In this document: in pieces, positions 44,195 through 56,738 of the stretch
Layout: each line of letters starts with the position of its first letter
Numbering within the stretch: the first letter of the stretch is position 1
NCBI GenBank assembly: GCA_014155875.1
Contig: JACEFZ010017670.1
Coordinates: 41,001 to 105,000 of the forward strand
Reading direction: 5' to 3'
Origin: Cepaea nemoralis
Taxonomy: Eukaryota > Mollusca > Gastropoda > Stylommatophora > Helicidae
Length of the DNA stretch: 64,000 bases
Program-made: the position numbers and the translations under genes
Notes under the pieces: generated by a model
Told to the model about the DNA's origin: nothing
Database searches by the model: none
What the model saw: only the letters and a program-made list of their open reading frames with translations

Positions 44195-45682
44195 TTGACA
44201 ATGAAATACCTAACACACGCAGTGTCTGTTGACAATGAAATACATAAAACATTTTGTGTCTGTTGACAATGAAATACCTAAAACACACAGAAAATGTTGG
44301 CAGTGAAATACCCAAAACACATTGAGTCTGTTGACAATGAAATACCTAAAACACATTGAATCTGATGACAATGAAATACCTAAAACACATTGAATCTGAT
44401 GACAATGAAATACCTAAAACACACTGAGTCTGTTGACAATGAAATACCTAAAACACACTGAGTCTGTTGACAATGAGATACCTAAAACACATTGAGTCTG
44501 TTGACAATGAGATACCTAAAACACATTGAATCTGTTGACAATGAGATACCTAAAACACATTGAGTCTGTTGACAATGAAATACCTAAAACACATTGAATC
44601 TGTTGACAATGAAATACCTAAAACACATTGTGTCTGTTGACAATGAAATACCTAAAAGACATTGAATCTGTTGACAATGAGATACCTAAAACACATTGAA
44701 TCTGTTGACAATGAGATACCCAAAACACACTGAGTCTGTTGACAATGAGATACCTAAAACACACTGAGTCTGTTGACAATGAGATACCTAAAACACACTG
44801 AGTCTGTTGACAATGAAATACCTAAAACACACTGAGTCTGTTGACAATGAGATACCTAAAACACACTGAGTCTGTTGACAATGAGATACCTAAAACACAC
44901 TGAGTCTGTTGACAATGAGATACCTAAAACACACTGAGTCTGTTGACAATGAGATACCTAAATCACACTGAGTCTGTTGACAATGAGATACCTAAAACAC
45001 ACTGAGTCTGTTGACAATGAGATACCTAAAACACACTGAGTCTGTTGACAATGAGATACCTAAAACACACTGAGTCTGTTTACAATGAGATACCTAAATC
45101 ACACTGAGTCTGTTGACAATGAAATACCTAAAACACACTGAGTCTGTTGACAATGAAATACCTAAAACACACTGAGTCTGTTGACAATGAAATACCTAAA
45201 ACACACTGAGTCTGTTGACAATGAAATACCTAAAACACACTGAGTCTGTTGACAATGAAATACCTAAAACACACTGAGTCTGTTGACAATGAAATACCTA
45301 AAACACACTGAGTCTGTTGACAATGAGATACCTAAAACACACTGAGTCTGTTGACAATGAAATACCTAAAACACACTGAGTCTGTTGACAATGAAATACC
45401 TAAAACACACTGAGTCTGTTGACAATGAGATACCTAAAACACACTGAGTCTGTTGACAATGAGATACCTAAAACACACTGAGTCTGTTGACAATGAGATA
45501 CCTAAAACACACTGAGTCTGTTGACAATGAGATACCTAAAACACACTGAGTCTGTTGACAATGAGATACCTAAAACACACTGAGTCTGTTGACAATGAGA
45601 TACCTAAAACACACTGAGTCTGTTGACAATGAGATACCTAAAACACACTGAGTCTGTTGACAATGAGATACCTAAAACAAGC
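44195..45682. repeat. 34-bp minisatellite, about 44 copies
   Basis: Unit GTTGACAATGAGATACCTAA plus AACACACTGAGTCT. Variants GAAATACC and GAGATACC occur in long runs, and the first dozen units are more diverged. Period 34 is not divisible by 3. Confidence 0.97.
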
Positions 45683-46043
45683 ATCACCTGGATCTTTTCT
45701 CAGGGACATGCCTGTGGGCTGGGGAATGAACAGGAGGACAGATTGGCTGGCTCAGCAGAACTTGGTGGAGTATTGATGCATGACAAGGCAGACGTGGTTG
45801 CGGCCTTGTGGGAGCACGTGTACACCTCGGAGGAGCAAATGGATCACCATAGTCTGGCAAAAATGAGACAGCGAGGAGGTACGAGGGAATCTAGCCGACG
45901 CTCAACGCTCAGAGGAAAGGCGAGACGGACATATAATCAGATTGCTACTGGAACTATTGGTGTTGGAACTCTTCGCTGGCTGCTGAGGATGGGGACAGTG
46001 CGCTTATAGGAATGCCGCGAATGCTGTAATGTCGGTTCCTAAG

Positions 46044-46083
<40 letters not shown>
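45683..46083 (+). mobile_element. LINE 3' end (RNase H) with (AATC)n tail
   Basis: Plus-strand counterpart of 16121-16900. It begins with SITWIFSQGHACGLGNEQED, the last RNase H motif, and runs to a stop near 46009 before (AATC)n at 46042-46083. It is inserted in the 34-bp array: the repeat resumes afterwards with ATACCTAAAACA, which is also the sequence just before the insertion. Confidence 0.88.
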
Positions 46084-46085
<2 letters not shown>

Positions 46086-46460
46086 CCTAAAACACAATAA
46101 GTCTGTTGACAGTGAAATACCTAAAACACACTGAGCAAACATGACCAACCTGGACCAGTTCCCAGCCAGTCTGTGTGTACAGTCCTGTAGCGTGGACTTG
46201 GCTACACCATTATATGTCTCTCCACAGATGGGAAATTACAGTACCCACCGTGCACACTTCATGTCTGAGCTTAGAGAGGTAAAGGCGAGATTTACAACTC
46301 ATCCCCCTTGGAGGCAGCACTTTGCTACTTAGGTCAGGAGGCAAGTATCTACAGAAACCTCTCTCCGATAGATGCTTTATAGTCTCAGGCGACGTGAACG
46401 CCAATGGTTGGAAGTTTAGAGTTAGTGGTCAGTCTCCCATAGTATTCACAAACAACAATA

Positions 46461-46525
46461 ACAAGAAGAAGAAGAAGCAGAAGAAGAAGAAGAAGAAGAA
46501 GAAGAAGAAGAAGAAGAAGAAGAAG

Positions 46526-46567
<42 letters not shown>
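46461..46567. repeat. (AAG)n-(AAC)n microsatellite
   Basis: About 20 AAG units followed by about 13 AAC units. Confidence 0.96.
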
Positions 46568-46568
<1 letters not shown>

Positions 46569-46719
46569 CCGCTTCCGTCATACTGTGATACTGTGATACT
46601 GTACAGGCTTCATACCCATTCTGCCTCCGCCCCCCACCCCCCTCCCCCCCTTTCTTTCAATGTGCTCACTGAACCGTAACACCTATCACCCCGTCATCAT
46701 CCTCCACCTCACTCCCTCG

Positions 46720-47050
46720 GTTGGGTATAAAAATAAGACATCGGCGATATTCTGAGTTACACACAGATCGGAATTGTGAGGTAAGTATGAACATTGTTTT
46801 CCAATTCTCATTTTCTCTTCATTGCTTTCATTTTTTCATCCTTTTGTTCTTCTCGTCCTGTCGTCACCTTTTGATGTAGTGACAGGAGATCTCCTTGACT
46901 ATATGTTGTGTTTGTGAATGTGTTTGTTTGCTGATGAAGGCTAATCGCCGCAACGTCCTGTTATGTAAAGCTGTACTACTTTGTGTCATTTTATATTGTT
47001 TACATTTTCACAGCTTTACCGCAGTTCCACCCAATTTTATTCATGGTTTT
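46720..47050 (+). other. Possible terminal scrap of a Penelope-like element
   Basis: A TATA-like TATAAAAAT at 46726-46734 is followed 50 bp later by a donor-like GAGGTAAGTATG. Near 46931 comes CTGATGAAGGCTAATCGCCG then CAACGTC. The last motif resembles a hammerhead-type core (CTGATGA, a GGC/GCC stem, a GAAAC-like strand here GCAAC, and GTC). The comparison with 52401-52440 is weak. The remaining stretch 47051-47388 is AT-rich with nothing recognised. Confidence 0.3.
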
Positions 47051-47825
47051 ACTAAAGAAACTTGAATGATAGGTTTCAGGAAGATATCATTAGAAAATTA
47101 TTGAGGAAACACAGTAAGTAAATTTTCAAAACATATAATGGAAAATTGAAATGTACGTACAACATTATTTTAATGAAAGATTTTCCTATATTACTTTAAT
47201 TATTAGTAATTATTTACTGTGCAAATTTAGTGAGATCCTTGCGCTTGATGCTAGCTGCAAAGAGATTTTATGTCAGGTTCCAATTTAGTTGGAACTTCAA
47301 TTTGAGACAACTTGATTTTGGAAAATTTTGAACAACAACTTGAGACTTCAATCTCAAGTCTCCCCGTTTTGTTATATCCAGCCGATTTTTAAAATTTTTT
47401 TTTTATTTTTTTAAACAGCAAATCATTGATGGCACTAACTCCACATTCAGCTAAATTTGAAGATGGAAACGGTAACATTAGTTCTCTTGCACGTTTGGTT
47501 GCATTTGAATAGTTGATTTCGGTTTCATCACAATGCCATGCCATCTCTCCTTTTATATTATATACAGTTTTAATTGACTTATCATTTTGCATTTCTGCGA
47601 GTTCTTCTTGATACTGTATATCTGAAATATCAGACAAATCCATTAACATTGGCTGCATCATCCAAGTTGGGAAATCAATTTGTTTCAAATCAGAAAATCT
47701 TTCTTTTAAATCAGCCGATAAAAGTTTCAGATGATCGCCAATAACATAAATAGCGGTATCAGTCACTTCACATTTTTGGAGCCAATAAAACTGTTCAAAA
47801 TTTTTGTTGTAAATATATGTCTGAC

Positions 47826-48067
47826 AAAAAGTCGCTTAAAAGTCGACAGGGCCGACTGCATTGCTTCGGGTTTTATCCTATATGGCTCGGTCTCTTTCCG
47901 CAGCATGGAAAGCGTCGCACACAGCACGAACTCCGTAGCTCTAGCGATGACCCACAGGAGTCTCCGAAAAATTTGACTCGTGAACCAAAGGAAGCAGCCC
48001 GGAATCAATCCCACAACCTTTAAAGCCCGAGTAAATGGGCTTGACCTCTTCGCCACGGAGACTCCCA
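47826..48067 (-). mobile_element. tRNA-derived SINE with 11-bp target duplication
   Basis: The minus strand has an A-box-like TGGCGAAGAGG and a B-box-like GGATTGATTCC. ATATGTCTGAC at 47815-47825 and 48068-48078 is a perfect 11-bp duplication. It interrupts the hAT transposase frame. Confidence 0.88.
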
Positions 48068-48627
48068 ATATGTCTGACATAATTCAGTAAAGGTAACGAA
48101 ACCAAATATCTTCGCTTTTGCATCGACAAGAGTGTTATTTGTTCCTTGAAGTTGTTTGTTTAATATATTTAGTTTTACAAAGATATCGGCTAAATAACTC
48201 ATAAATGCCTTACCATCGACCGTTAACAGATTTTTCATTTCAGTTTTGTCTCTTAAAAAATCAATAAGAGTATCAATTAGTTCCATAAATCTTTTCAAGC
48301 AGTTCCCTTTCGAGAGCCATCTTATTTCAGTGTGAAGTATAAGTCTCACATGGTCTTTATGTTCTTCACAACATAACTTGAAGAGACATTCACATTTGGC
48401 ACTAGCTTTAATAGTATTGATACACTTTATAACTAAATTTAGTACTTCATTTAGAACAGGCGAAATGTTTTTAGCTACCAGGTTTTCCCCACAATGCACA
48501 AGAAGCATTCTGGATTAAGCAAGCAACCATTTTTCTTTCCCATCTTATTAGGAGCATCATCTGCAGCACACGATGTTATATGTTTCAATTGTATATTATT
48601 GACATCTAATTAATTTTTCAGCTTAAA

Positions 48628-48760
<133 letters not shown>

Positions 48761-49334
48761 CATATCTTTGGAGGTAGTGGTGCTTTCTAATGACTTACAG
48801 AACAGCATTTCTTCAGCAAAATCACCTATATCAATATATCTTGCGTACGTTATAAGTACGGCCTCACTGTCTCTCACAGTAGATTCATCCATTTGCACCG
48901 AGAATTTTCTTGTTTTTAGCTTTTCCACAAGTTGCATTTCAATATCCTCACTCTTTCGTCTATTCTTCTGCTAACAGTATTGTTACTTACTGGCATAGCT
49001 TTAACGTCTTTGTCATCTTTTTCCAGAACCGTTTTAAGAAACGCTGATATTGATGGTTTGATTAAATTCTCCCCTATAGTATGACTTTTAACAGATTAAG
49101 TGATGAGTAATGAAATTTTATAACTAGCCTCAAGAGTACGATTGATAGTTGCATTATGAACAGTAAATAGAGACTTTAATGTTACTCTTGTGTTTCCAAA
49201 ATATTTCTTTAAAGTTTCAAAGTAAATCAAATCTGAATTAATATGAGCATTATGTTTCTCCTTCAAATGTGCTACAAGACGACCTCGTTTCATTGATTCG
49301 TTGGTCAAGCATTGTTGGCATAAAAGACAAATAG

Positions 49335-49913
49335 GTGACCTTTCATCGTGGACAGCGGGTATGAAACCAAATGATAAATATTTCCCCTAGACATGTTATA
49401 ATTTGGGCAGTCTTGAAGTATGTGCTCTGCTGTCTGCGACGCGAATCCACATGTGCACATGGCTGTTTCACCCACCTTGAATTTTGTGTACATGTGGTTG
49501 CGTAATCTATTGTGTCATGTTCTGAGGCGCATAATAATGACTTGTTCTGGTCTGTCCATAATGTGGTAGTCATCTTGAGCAGGCTTTGGGGGCTTTCTGA
49601 CTGATCTGATCATTATTTCCTTTTGGTGGTTTGTAACGGGCACATCAGGCTGCTCTTCTTTGGCTCCTTCCTTAGCCAATTGATCAGCTCTGTCGTTTCC
49701 GGGTACTCCACAGTGGGATGGTATCCATTGTATGGTGACCTTATGCTGACTGCTAAGTTCAGAAAGTAGTGTCCTTAGTACTGGCAATTTCCCAGACAGG
49801 AGCGCCTCGAGTACTGATTTTGCATCTGTCAATAGCACCACAGACTGTGTACCATTGCTGGTATTTATTAATTTCTCTGTTGCTATCTTGATTGCCTCAA
49901 TTTCAAGTTCCAA
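49335..49913 (-). mobile_element. LINE RNase H domain relic
   Basis: The minus strand reads ELEIEAIKIATEKL at its start, VVLLTDAKSVLEALLSG (third acidic residue) and VTIQWIPSHCGVPGNDRADQ (final histidine-aspartate motif). A CX2C-like CTCGFASQTAEHILQDC zinc-knuckle segment follows. One frameshift lies near 49510. No tail is seen; it runs directly into the start of the hAT relic. It is a different family from the RNase H copies at 16121 and 45683. Confidence 0.85.
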
Positions 49914-49916
49914 TGT

Positions 49917-50735
49917 GAAAATTATAGAGGAGTATCACTACTGTCCATAAGCTATAAGATACTATCCGCAGTACTAATAAATAGACTAAAACCATATTCA
50001 GAATACATATTAGGTGACTACCAGGCGGGTTTTAGACAAAACTGATCAACAATAGATCAGATATTTATCTTACGACAAATAGCCGAGAAAATTAGGAATA
50101 TAAAAGAGATCTCCATAACATTTTTGTGGATTTTAAAAAGGCTTATGATAGTGTCCATAGGAATAGCCTATGGAATGTTATGCGGGAATTTGGAATACCA
50201 AGGAAGTTAATCAACATGATCATACTGTGCATGGAAGATACTTATGATATAGTAACATATAAAGGCAGGAAATCTGACCCTTTCCAAATAACATTTGGCT
50301 TGAAACAGGGTGATGCACTATCGCCGCTACTCTTCAATCTGGCTCTAGAGAAAGTTGTAAGGAGGTTAAGGAGGAATGTGATATTGGAGGAACATCCAAG
50401 CTGCTTGGTTATGCAGATGATATAGATATTATAGGGGATAATGAACAAATGAAATTGTAAATATTGACTCACTTAATGGAAAAAGCCCAACAGATGGGGC
50501 TGGTTATCAACCAGGATAAGACAGAATATATTTTAATTTCAAACTAAAAAACTCTGGCCACATACAAATAGATAATAAGACCATTAAAAGAACGGAAACA
50601 TACAAATATCTGGGTACAATTTTCAACTTCTTCAACATCATAAGGGAAGAAATACAAACTAGAATCAATTCTGGAAATAAGATATACTACGCACTACAAC
50701 ATCTACTAAAATCAAAAATTCAGAACAAATAGCGC
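49917..50735 (+). mobile_element. LINE reverse transcriptase relic
   Basis: Plus strand: NYRGVSLLSISYKILSAVL near 49918, DYQAGFRQN near 50020 followed by TGA, FVDFKKAYDSVHRNSLWNVM near 50125 (motif A), KQGDALSPLLFNLALEKVVR near 50305, GYADDIDIIG near 50410. Frameshifts lie near 50120, 50390 and 50450. Both ends are truncated. The family differs from the LINEs at 30963 and 40965. It could be the same element as 49335-49913 after an inversion, which I cannot show. Confidence 0.85.
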
Positions 50736-51044
50736 GAAATGCTTAGTGCCGGTCCAGTGTAACCAGTAGTTCAACTCTAACGTCTAACAATGAAATCACG
50801 GCTACTAACATGAAGGACATAATTTTGTATAGTGGACGTTTACCCAGTTCGAGTAGCGACTGAGAGTCGCCATAAGGTTAACTTAAACTCTTTAGGAGTC
50901 CATTTTCGAATTGCGCCCCCCAACCCCCTTAACAATCTAATTGCCCCCCGCCCCCGGCCCCCTGTTTGTCGTGGGTTCCACATTGGGAAACACTGGATTA
51001 TACCTTGATTCGCAGACGCCATTTAAGCGTGGTTTCTGCAAGAA

Positions 51045-52105
51045 TTTCTCTTACTCTCCGCATCGGTCTCACTGACATAACAGAGGCGGAACTGAAACGC
51101 TTCATTAATTATGTCAAGAACATCCATCCATCGATCAAATTCACCACATAAATTTCCACCACCTCTTTCAGTTTCCTTGACACCACTATTAAAATAAACC
51201 CTACAGGCCTCACGACCTCCGTGTACTACAAACCTACGGATGCTCACGGTTTCCTCCTGTACAGCTCATACCATCCAAAAAGCTGCAAAGATTCCACCCC
51301 ATACTCCCACCTACTCCGCCTTCGACGTATCTGTCAGGATGATAATGACTTCCACGAGAAAGCCCATGAAATGCTTGACTTTTTCCGCAGACGGTCCTAC
51401 CCAGAGAATGTCTTGTCCACAACTTTCTGTTGCATAACCCAAGTCTCGCGGTAAATGTCCATTGTCAAACAAACACGACCTCCTAACAATGAATCTAAGC
51501 TTATCCTCATCTTCCATCCACATGCCTATGCCATCAAGCACATTTTCCTCCGACACTGGTCCATTTTCGAATCCGATCCTACCACTCGTGAGGTATTCTC
51601 CAATGGGCCTAGGGTAATTTTCCGCCGAAACCAGAGCCTGAGAGACCACCTTGTGCATATTCGCTTCCCCGCGGTTACTTCATCTGTGGTCACATTCAAA
51701 TGCCATCGTAAGAACTGTCTGACATGCCCATACATTGTTCAGACACCGTCGATTACATTCCCCCTAGGCACCTTCTCCTTGAAAGACTCTTTTACTTGTA
51801 ATCCCGGAATCTGATATATGCTATCATCTGCAAACGATGTGACATGAAATACATTGGTCAAATTGGCATACGCCTTGCTGACCGGTTTAGAGAACACCTC
51901 AGAGACATTAATCAGGGCGCTGAAAAACCTGTCCCCAACCATTTTAATTCCTCCAACCATAATGGAGTCGACGATGTATGTGTCACTGCATTGAAACCTT
52001 GCTTCTCCAACAGCTCCATTAGGCTCTAAATTGAATGTCAATTAATCAACTCTCTGGGATGCTTCCATCCAGCAGATATCAATACTGTTGTGGATGCCAC
52101 TGTAT
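51045..52105 (+). pseudogene. Penelope-like element copy A: RT end and GIY-YIG endonuclease
   Basis: 5'-truncated just after the YIDD box. It matches copy B from 54435 on. Visible parts are TEAELKRFINYVKNIHPSI, FLDTTIKINPTGLTTSVYYK and KPTDAHGFL (RT thumb-linker region), then a linker with cysteines (CHRKNCLTCPY). The GIY-YIG endonuclease start MKYIGQIGIRLADRFREHLR lies near 51844-51903. Stops interrupt at 51149, 51453, 51813 and 52027. GIY-YIG linked to a reverse transcriptase with this layout is diagnostic of endonuclease-bearing Penelope-like elements. Confidence 0.85.
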
Positions 52106-52640
52106 AACTGTGCCATCTTCTCCACCTGTTTACACTGTCTATTACTATGCTGTTCCCCCCCCCCCCCCATATATTTATACCTAACTGTCTCCACACCCCT
52201 AAATTATTTTCATATCAGACTGTTCGCATATGTTTGGCTACCTAAATCCTATCTTGCAACCTACTATACTTACACTCTGCAGCCAAAGAGTGCCTTCGAA
52301 ATTGGCAAAGCCGCCTTTTCTGCTCCCGCATGGGAATCGAGTAGTCGTGCTTTTTGTTTTTGGTATTTCTTTATTTTATGTATCTGTGTTGTCCTGTCCT
52401 TGACAAAGATTCTGAGAATCGAAACGTCGGCCGTCCTGTGTGTCGTATCGTACGCTTTTGTGTATATTTTATTTTATTATTCATTTAATATATTTAATGA
52501 TTGCTTCTGATTTTGGATTTTCACCTGTATTCCGGTATACGATGGATCTCCTTGTAAGGTATGTGCAACGTGTTTCTGTTTAGTACGTTTCTTCTCGCAG
52601 GAGCTAAATATACCTATTTGTTTCCAGTTCATATTGTTAT
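52106..52640 (+). repeat. Penelope-like terminal repeat, left
   Basis: Matches 54911-55410. Contains a poly-C tract near 52157, GAGTGCCTTCGAAATTGGCA-like sequence, and GACAAAGATTCTGAGAATCG followed by AAACGTCGGCCGTCC at 52401-52436. Penelope-like elements commonly have such direct repeats at both sides. Confidence 0.8.
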
Positions 52641-52804
52641 ATTCTGCTGCAACCGCTGTTTTTCTTATATTTCATATCATTTAATTCCCTGGCTGCTACC
52701 CCTTTTCGTCGTCCGTTTTTCTTCTGTTCGTTTGTTTTAGTGTATATATCCATTAGTTTATGTTAACTAGCCTATAGCCGATCACGCCTGCTGACAGACG
52801 GACT

Positions 52805-54910
52805 ATGTCATCTCTCCACCGCACCGTCTCTAACATATTTGCCCTCATGCCCCAGGACATGTCCCGTACAGCCATTAGTCTCGCACGTACTATTTTTAAC
52901 ATCACTCGCTTTTCCTTGCCATTTGTATTTCCTGAACAACTGTCTCCGGCTCAAAATTACACCCAAAGGCTTCCTGGGCAATATTCATCTCTCGTTATGT
53001 AAACTGATTCCTTCTGAGACACGGCTCTTCAATCGCCTGGCACAAGAGCAGTCCATCAAGTACATGAAGCTGGCAGTGACTGTGCATCAACGACATATCT
53101 CCGAACTGAAGTACACCAAGCACAACCTGTACCGGACTCTGCATCTACTGACGTTCAACAACCAGATTGCTTTTCATTTCATCACCTCCATCATTCAACA
53201 TTATAATAGAGAGCTATACATATGGCTATCCGCACGCAAGAAAGACAAAATTAGCCATTTACGTCCCCATGCCTCTTCCCCCACTTCGACACCCATCAGC
53301 CACACCAAACTGGTATGCATACCGCCTGACCTACCACTGTCTCCTGAAGAACATGCTGTTTTAGGTAAAGGTCTTAGTTTTGTCCCTCTATGCCCCCGTA
53401 TGGACAGTCGCACTATCATGGAAGACGTTTCCAACTTCCACAGACGACTCCGCCTCAAGTACCACCATAGAGATAAGCCTGCCCACAGTCTCACCACATA
53501 ACCTCCTGACATTTTTCAATCTTCAACTAAATCCTGTTTTACATGGACCCCCACCTTCCGGAGTTTCCAACGCGTGTGACCTCTACATGGCTAACACACT
53601 CCATGAGATTAAGCAACTTTCTTTTGAAACGCTCCAACCTATCCCCTCCTGAAAGGCGTGCCCTATCCCAAATACAACGCAGACAGGACATAGTCATCAA
53701 ACCGGCGGATAAAGGCGGTGCGGTGGTTGTTTGGCGAAAAGATCTATATGTCGAGGAAGTCATGTCCCAACTTAATAAACCTGATAATTATTCCCCCTGC
53801 GCCGAAGACCCTACTCTCTCTTATAACCGGAAGATTCACAATACCTTACCACCCAGTGCCTCTTCTCTTCACATCCATAACTCTGACTTGGGCAAACCCA
53901 CCCTCTACATGCTGCCCAAAATATATAAACTCAAAAATCCTGGACGTCCGATAGTTTCCGCCTGCTCATGCCCGACTGAACTGATCTCAGCGTTTCTTGA
54001 CAGGATTTTCCAACCTCTAGTTGCGAATCTCCCGTCATACATCAAGGATACAACGTATGCGTTACTTTCATTCAACTCTCTCCAACTGACTCCTGGGAAA
54101 ACATACAGACTATTCCTAATGGATGTATGTTCCCTCTATACCTCCATTCCTCACGCTGATGGCCTCAGGGCGCTACAGTTCTTTCTGGATCAACGCACAG
54201 ATCAAGCCATCCCTACTCGCTCACTTGTGAGACTCGCTGAATTGGTCCTCACCAATAATTCCTTTGAGTTCATGACCACTACTTTGAACAACTCAGCGGT
54301 GTCGCCATGGGCACTAAAATGGGACCCAGCTACGCACGTTTATTTATGGGACATTTGGAACACCAGATTGAACTCAGCTATGGTGGTCTTCTCCCTTCTT
54401 TTTACTGACGCTACATCGATGACGGCATCGGTCTCAATGACACAACAGAGGCGGAACTGAACCGCTTCATTAATTATGTCAAGAACTTCCATCCATCGAT
54501 CAAATTCACCACAGAAATTTCCACCACCTCTGTCAATTTCCTTGACACCACTATTAAATTAAACCCTACAGGCCTCACGACCTCCGTGTACTACAAACCT
54601 ACGGATGCTCACGGTTTCCTCCTTACAGCTCACCCCACAACAAAAGCTGCAAAGATTCCACCCCACACTCCCAGCTACTCCGCCTTCGACGTATCTGTCA
54701 GGATGATAATGACTTCCTCGAGAAAGCCCATGAAATGTCTGATTTTTCCGCATACATTGGTTAAATTGCAGACGCCTTGCTGACCGTTTTAGAGAACACC
54801 TCAGAGACATTAATCAGGGCGCTGACAAACCTGTCCCCAACCATTTTAATTTCTCCAACTATAATGGAGTCGACGATGTATGTGTCACTGCCTTGAAACC
54901 TTGCAGCTAC
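52805..54910 (+). pseudogene. Penelope-like element copy B: reverse transcriptase with internal deletion
   Basis: N-terminal region 52839-53501 (SPEEHAVLGKGLSFVPLCP). The RT core is from 53543: DIVIKPADKGGAVVVWRKDL, LPKIYKLKNPGRPIVSACSC, LFLMDVCSLYTSIPHADGL (motif A), a MGTKMGPSYA-type motif reached by frameshift near 54300, and YIDDGIG near 54415 in another frame. The RT thumb region then matches copy A until about 54750. There most of the linker and the start of the endonuclease are deleted, leaving the IN..LRDINQGAD segment near 54810. It has at least four frame breaks, so it is inactive. RT and GIY-YIG composition make the family assignment secure. Confidence 0.87.
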
Positions 54911-55410
54911 AACACTGTCTATTACTATGCTGCCCCCCCCCACCACCCATATATTCATACCTAACTGTCTCCACACCCCTATATTTTCATATCTGACTGT
55001 TCGCATATTTTTGGCGACCTAAATCCTATCTGGCAACCTACTATACTTAAACTCTGCAGCCAAAGAGTGCCTTCGCAACTGGCAAAGACGTCTTTTCTGC
55101 TCCCGCATGGGAACCGAGTAGTTGTGATTTTTGTTTTTTTGTATTTCGTTGTTTTATCTATCTGTGTTGTCCTGTCTGTGACAAAGATTCTGAGAATCGA
55201 AACGTCGGCCGTCCTGTGTGTCGTATTGTACGCTTTTGTGTGTATTTTATTTATTATTCATTTTATATAGTTATTGATTGCTTCTGATTTTGGATTTTCA
55301 CCTGCATTCCAGTATATGATGGATCTCCTTGTAAGGTATGTGCAACGTGTTTGTGTTTAGTACGTTTCTTTTCGCAGGAGCTAAATATACCTATTTGTTT
55401 CCAATTCATA
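54911..55410 (+). repeat. Penelope-like terminal repeat, right
   Basis: Second copy of 52106-52640, ending at TTTGTTTCCAATTCATATTGG. It shares the GATTCTGAGAATCGAAACGTC motif at 55186-55206. Confidence 0.8.
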
Positions 55411-56165
55411 TTGGTCGAAAAGGGCGCGGTCTGGTTTTGAGATGTTACCACACCTGGTGAAGGCCCTCTTTCTCACTGTCAACTGCGGTCTTATGTGCGC
55501 AGATTTCTTTTGCGATCTAGCTACTTTTTTCTTCTCACTGCCGCCAAATGGACGCAGAGAGTGGAGGTACAATCTCTCCTATCTTCTGGTTTCTCATTTA
55601 TGGATAATTGTTTCAGATCACTCTCTAAAACCTGGGAATCAGTGCACTGGAGTTTCGCCCATGCCGCCCTCCCAGTAGCGGGAAGGAACTTGACTTTCAC
55701 CCTGCGATTGTCGGAAACGTGATCAAGCGCGTCACAGGGGCATGGACTTGAACATTACCAGCTCTGTGGGATTCTTCCTGGCGGAGATCTTCTAGAGAAC
55801 AAACTGACAGGGCAGTGGGAATCGGTTTGTATGTATCGCTTGCAAATCTTGCTTCTGAGCAAATTGGATCAACTTAATTTGGACTCCACTTAATCACCTC
55901 GACCTGTAGGGAGCACATGTACTACAGGCCACCCCGTGTCGTCATGCTAGTGTGTTGTTTCCAACTGTGAGACACAACACAGAAGCCTCCTATCCTGCTG
56001 GCTCCATCGTAGTGTGTCACTCTCTCTAAAACATCTTGTGCGTGGCAGCAGGAAATATAACCAGTCATGCAAAACGACAACACAAACTATTTTGAAAGCA
56101 TTTTATTTTGTGCTTGACCCTGTGACCCCCTCTCACTCCAAGAATTATCTTCACCACCCGTTTCT
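55411..56165. other. No gene recognised
   Basis: Several short open frames on both strands, none with paired splice sites or a recognisable domain. Confidence 0.45.
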
Positions 56166-56167
56166 CT

Positions 56168-56168
<1 letters not shown>

Positions 56169-56251
<83 letters not shown>

Positions 56252-56270
56252 ACACATACACACACACACA
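56169..56270. repeat. (CA)n microsatellite
   Basis: About 50 CA units with two TA interruptions near the right end. Confidence 0.97.
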
Positions 56271-56738
56271 ACAAACACATAACATCATGGCATACATATA
56301 ATAAGTTGTGTGTGTCCTGTCACAGCGTGTTCCGGAAACAGCTCACGCTTGTGAAGGCCAGGTTGGCCGTGTCGCCGCTCATATCACGATGTAAACAAGG
56401 TATGAAGCACGTTATATAAATGCAGTGTTTGTCAACAACATCATGAGGAACACTGTACAAGCCCGACCACAAACAAAGAACAGCTGGCGCTACCTGTGGC
56501 GTGGAGGACAACCAGAGACAGGACACGCGCGTGCTTCTACGGAAAGCTGAACGTTGGGCAACCCCTGGGACAACTATGTACAGGTACTTGCAACAGCTGG
56601 CACACACCTTCCCCCAATTAGAGTCGCTGGAGATAATCTACAATGGGCTACCTCCCACCACATCCCGGACACATCCCCTGTGCCCGATCCACATGTTCCT
56701 ACCGTGCTACGCCCGCCCTTCTCTCTTCCATTTTACAG

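Larger units (their letters stand above)
43020..46320 (+). repeat. Dispersed repeat R, copy 2 (with nested insertions)
   Basis: Inverted counterpart of 33200-36600. Order: hairpin region (43038-43440), shared unique blocks, SINE insert 43569-43954, unique block to 44190, 34-bp array, LINE insert 45683-46083, and the shared right block 46110-46210 (ACTGAGCAAACATGACCAAC). The 34-bp unit occurs only about twice in copy 1 but about 44 times here. Confidence 0.7.

Noticed and set aside
50974..50996. hAT-like terminal repeat (reverse complement CAGTGTTTCCCAATGTGG)
   Set aside because: Only one end found; no matching start or target duplication within the preceding kilobase.
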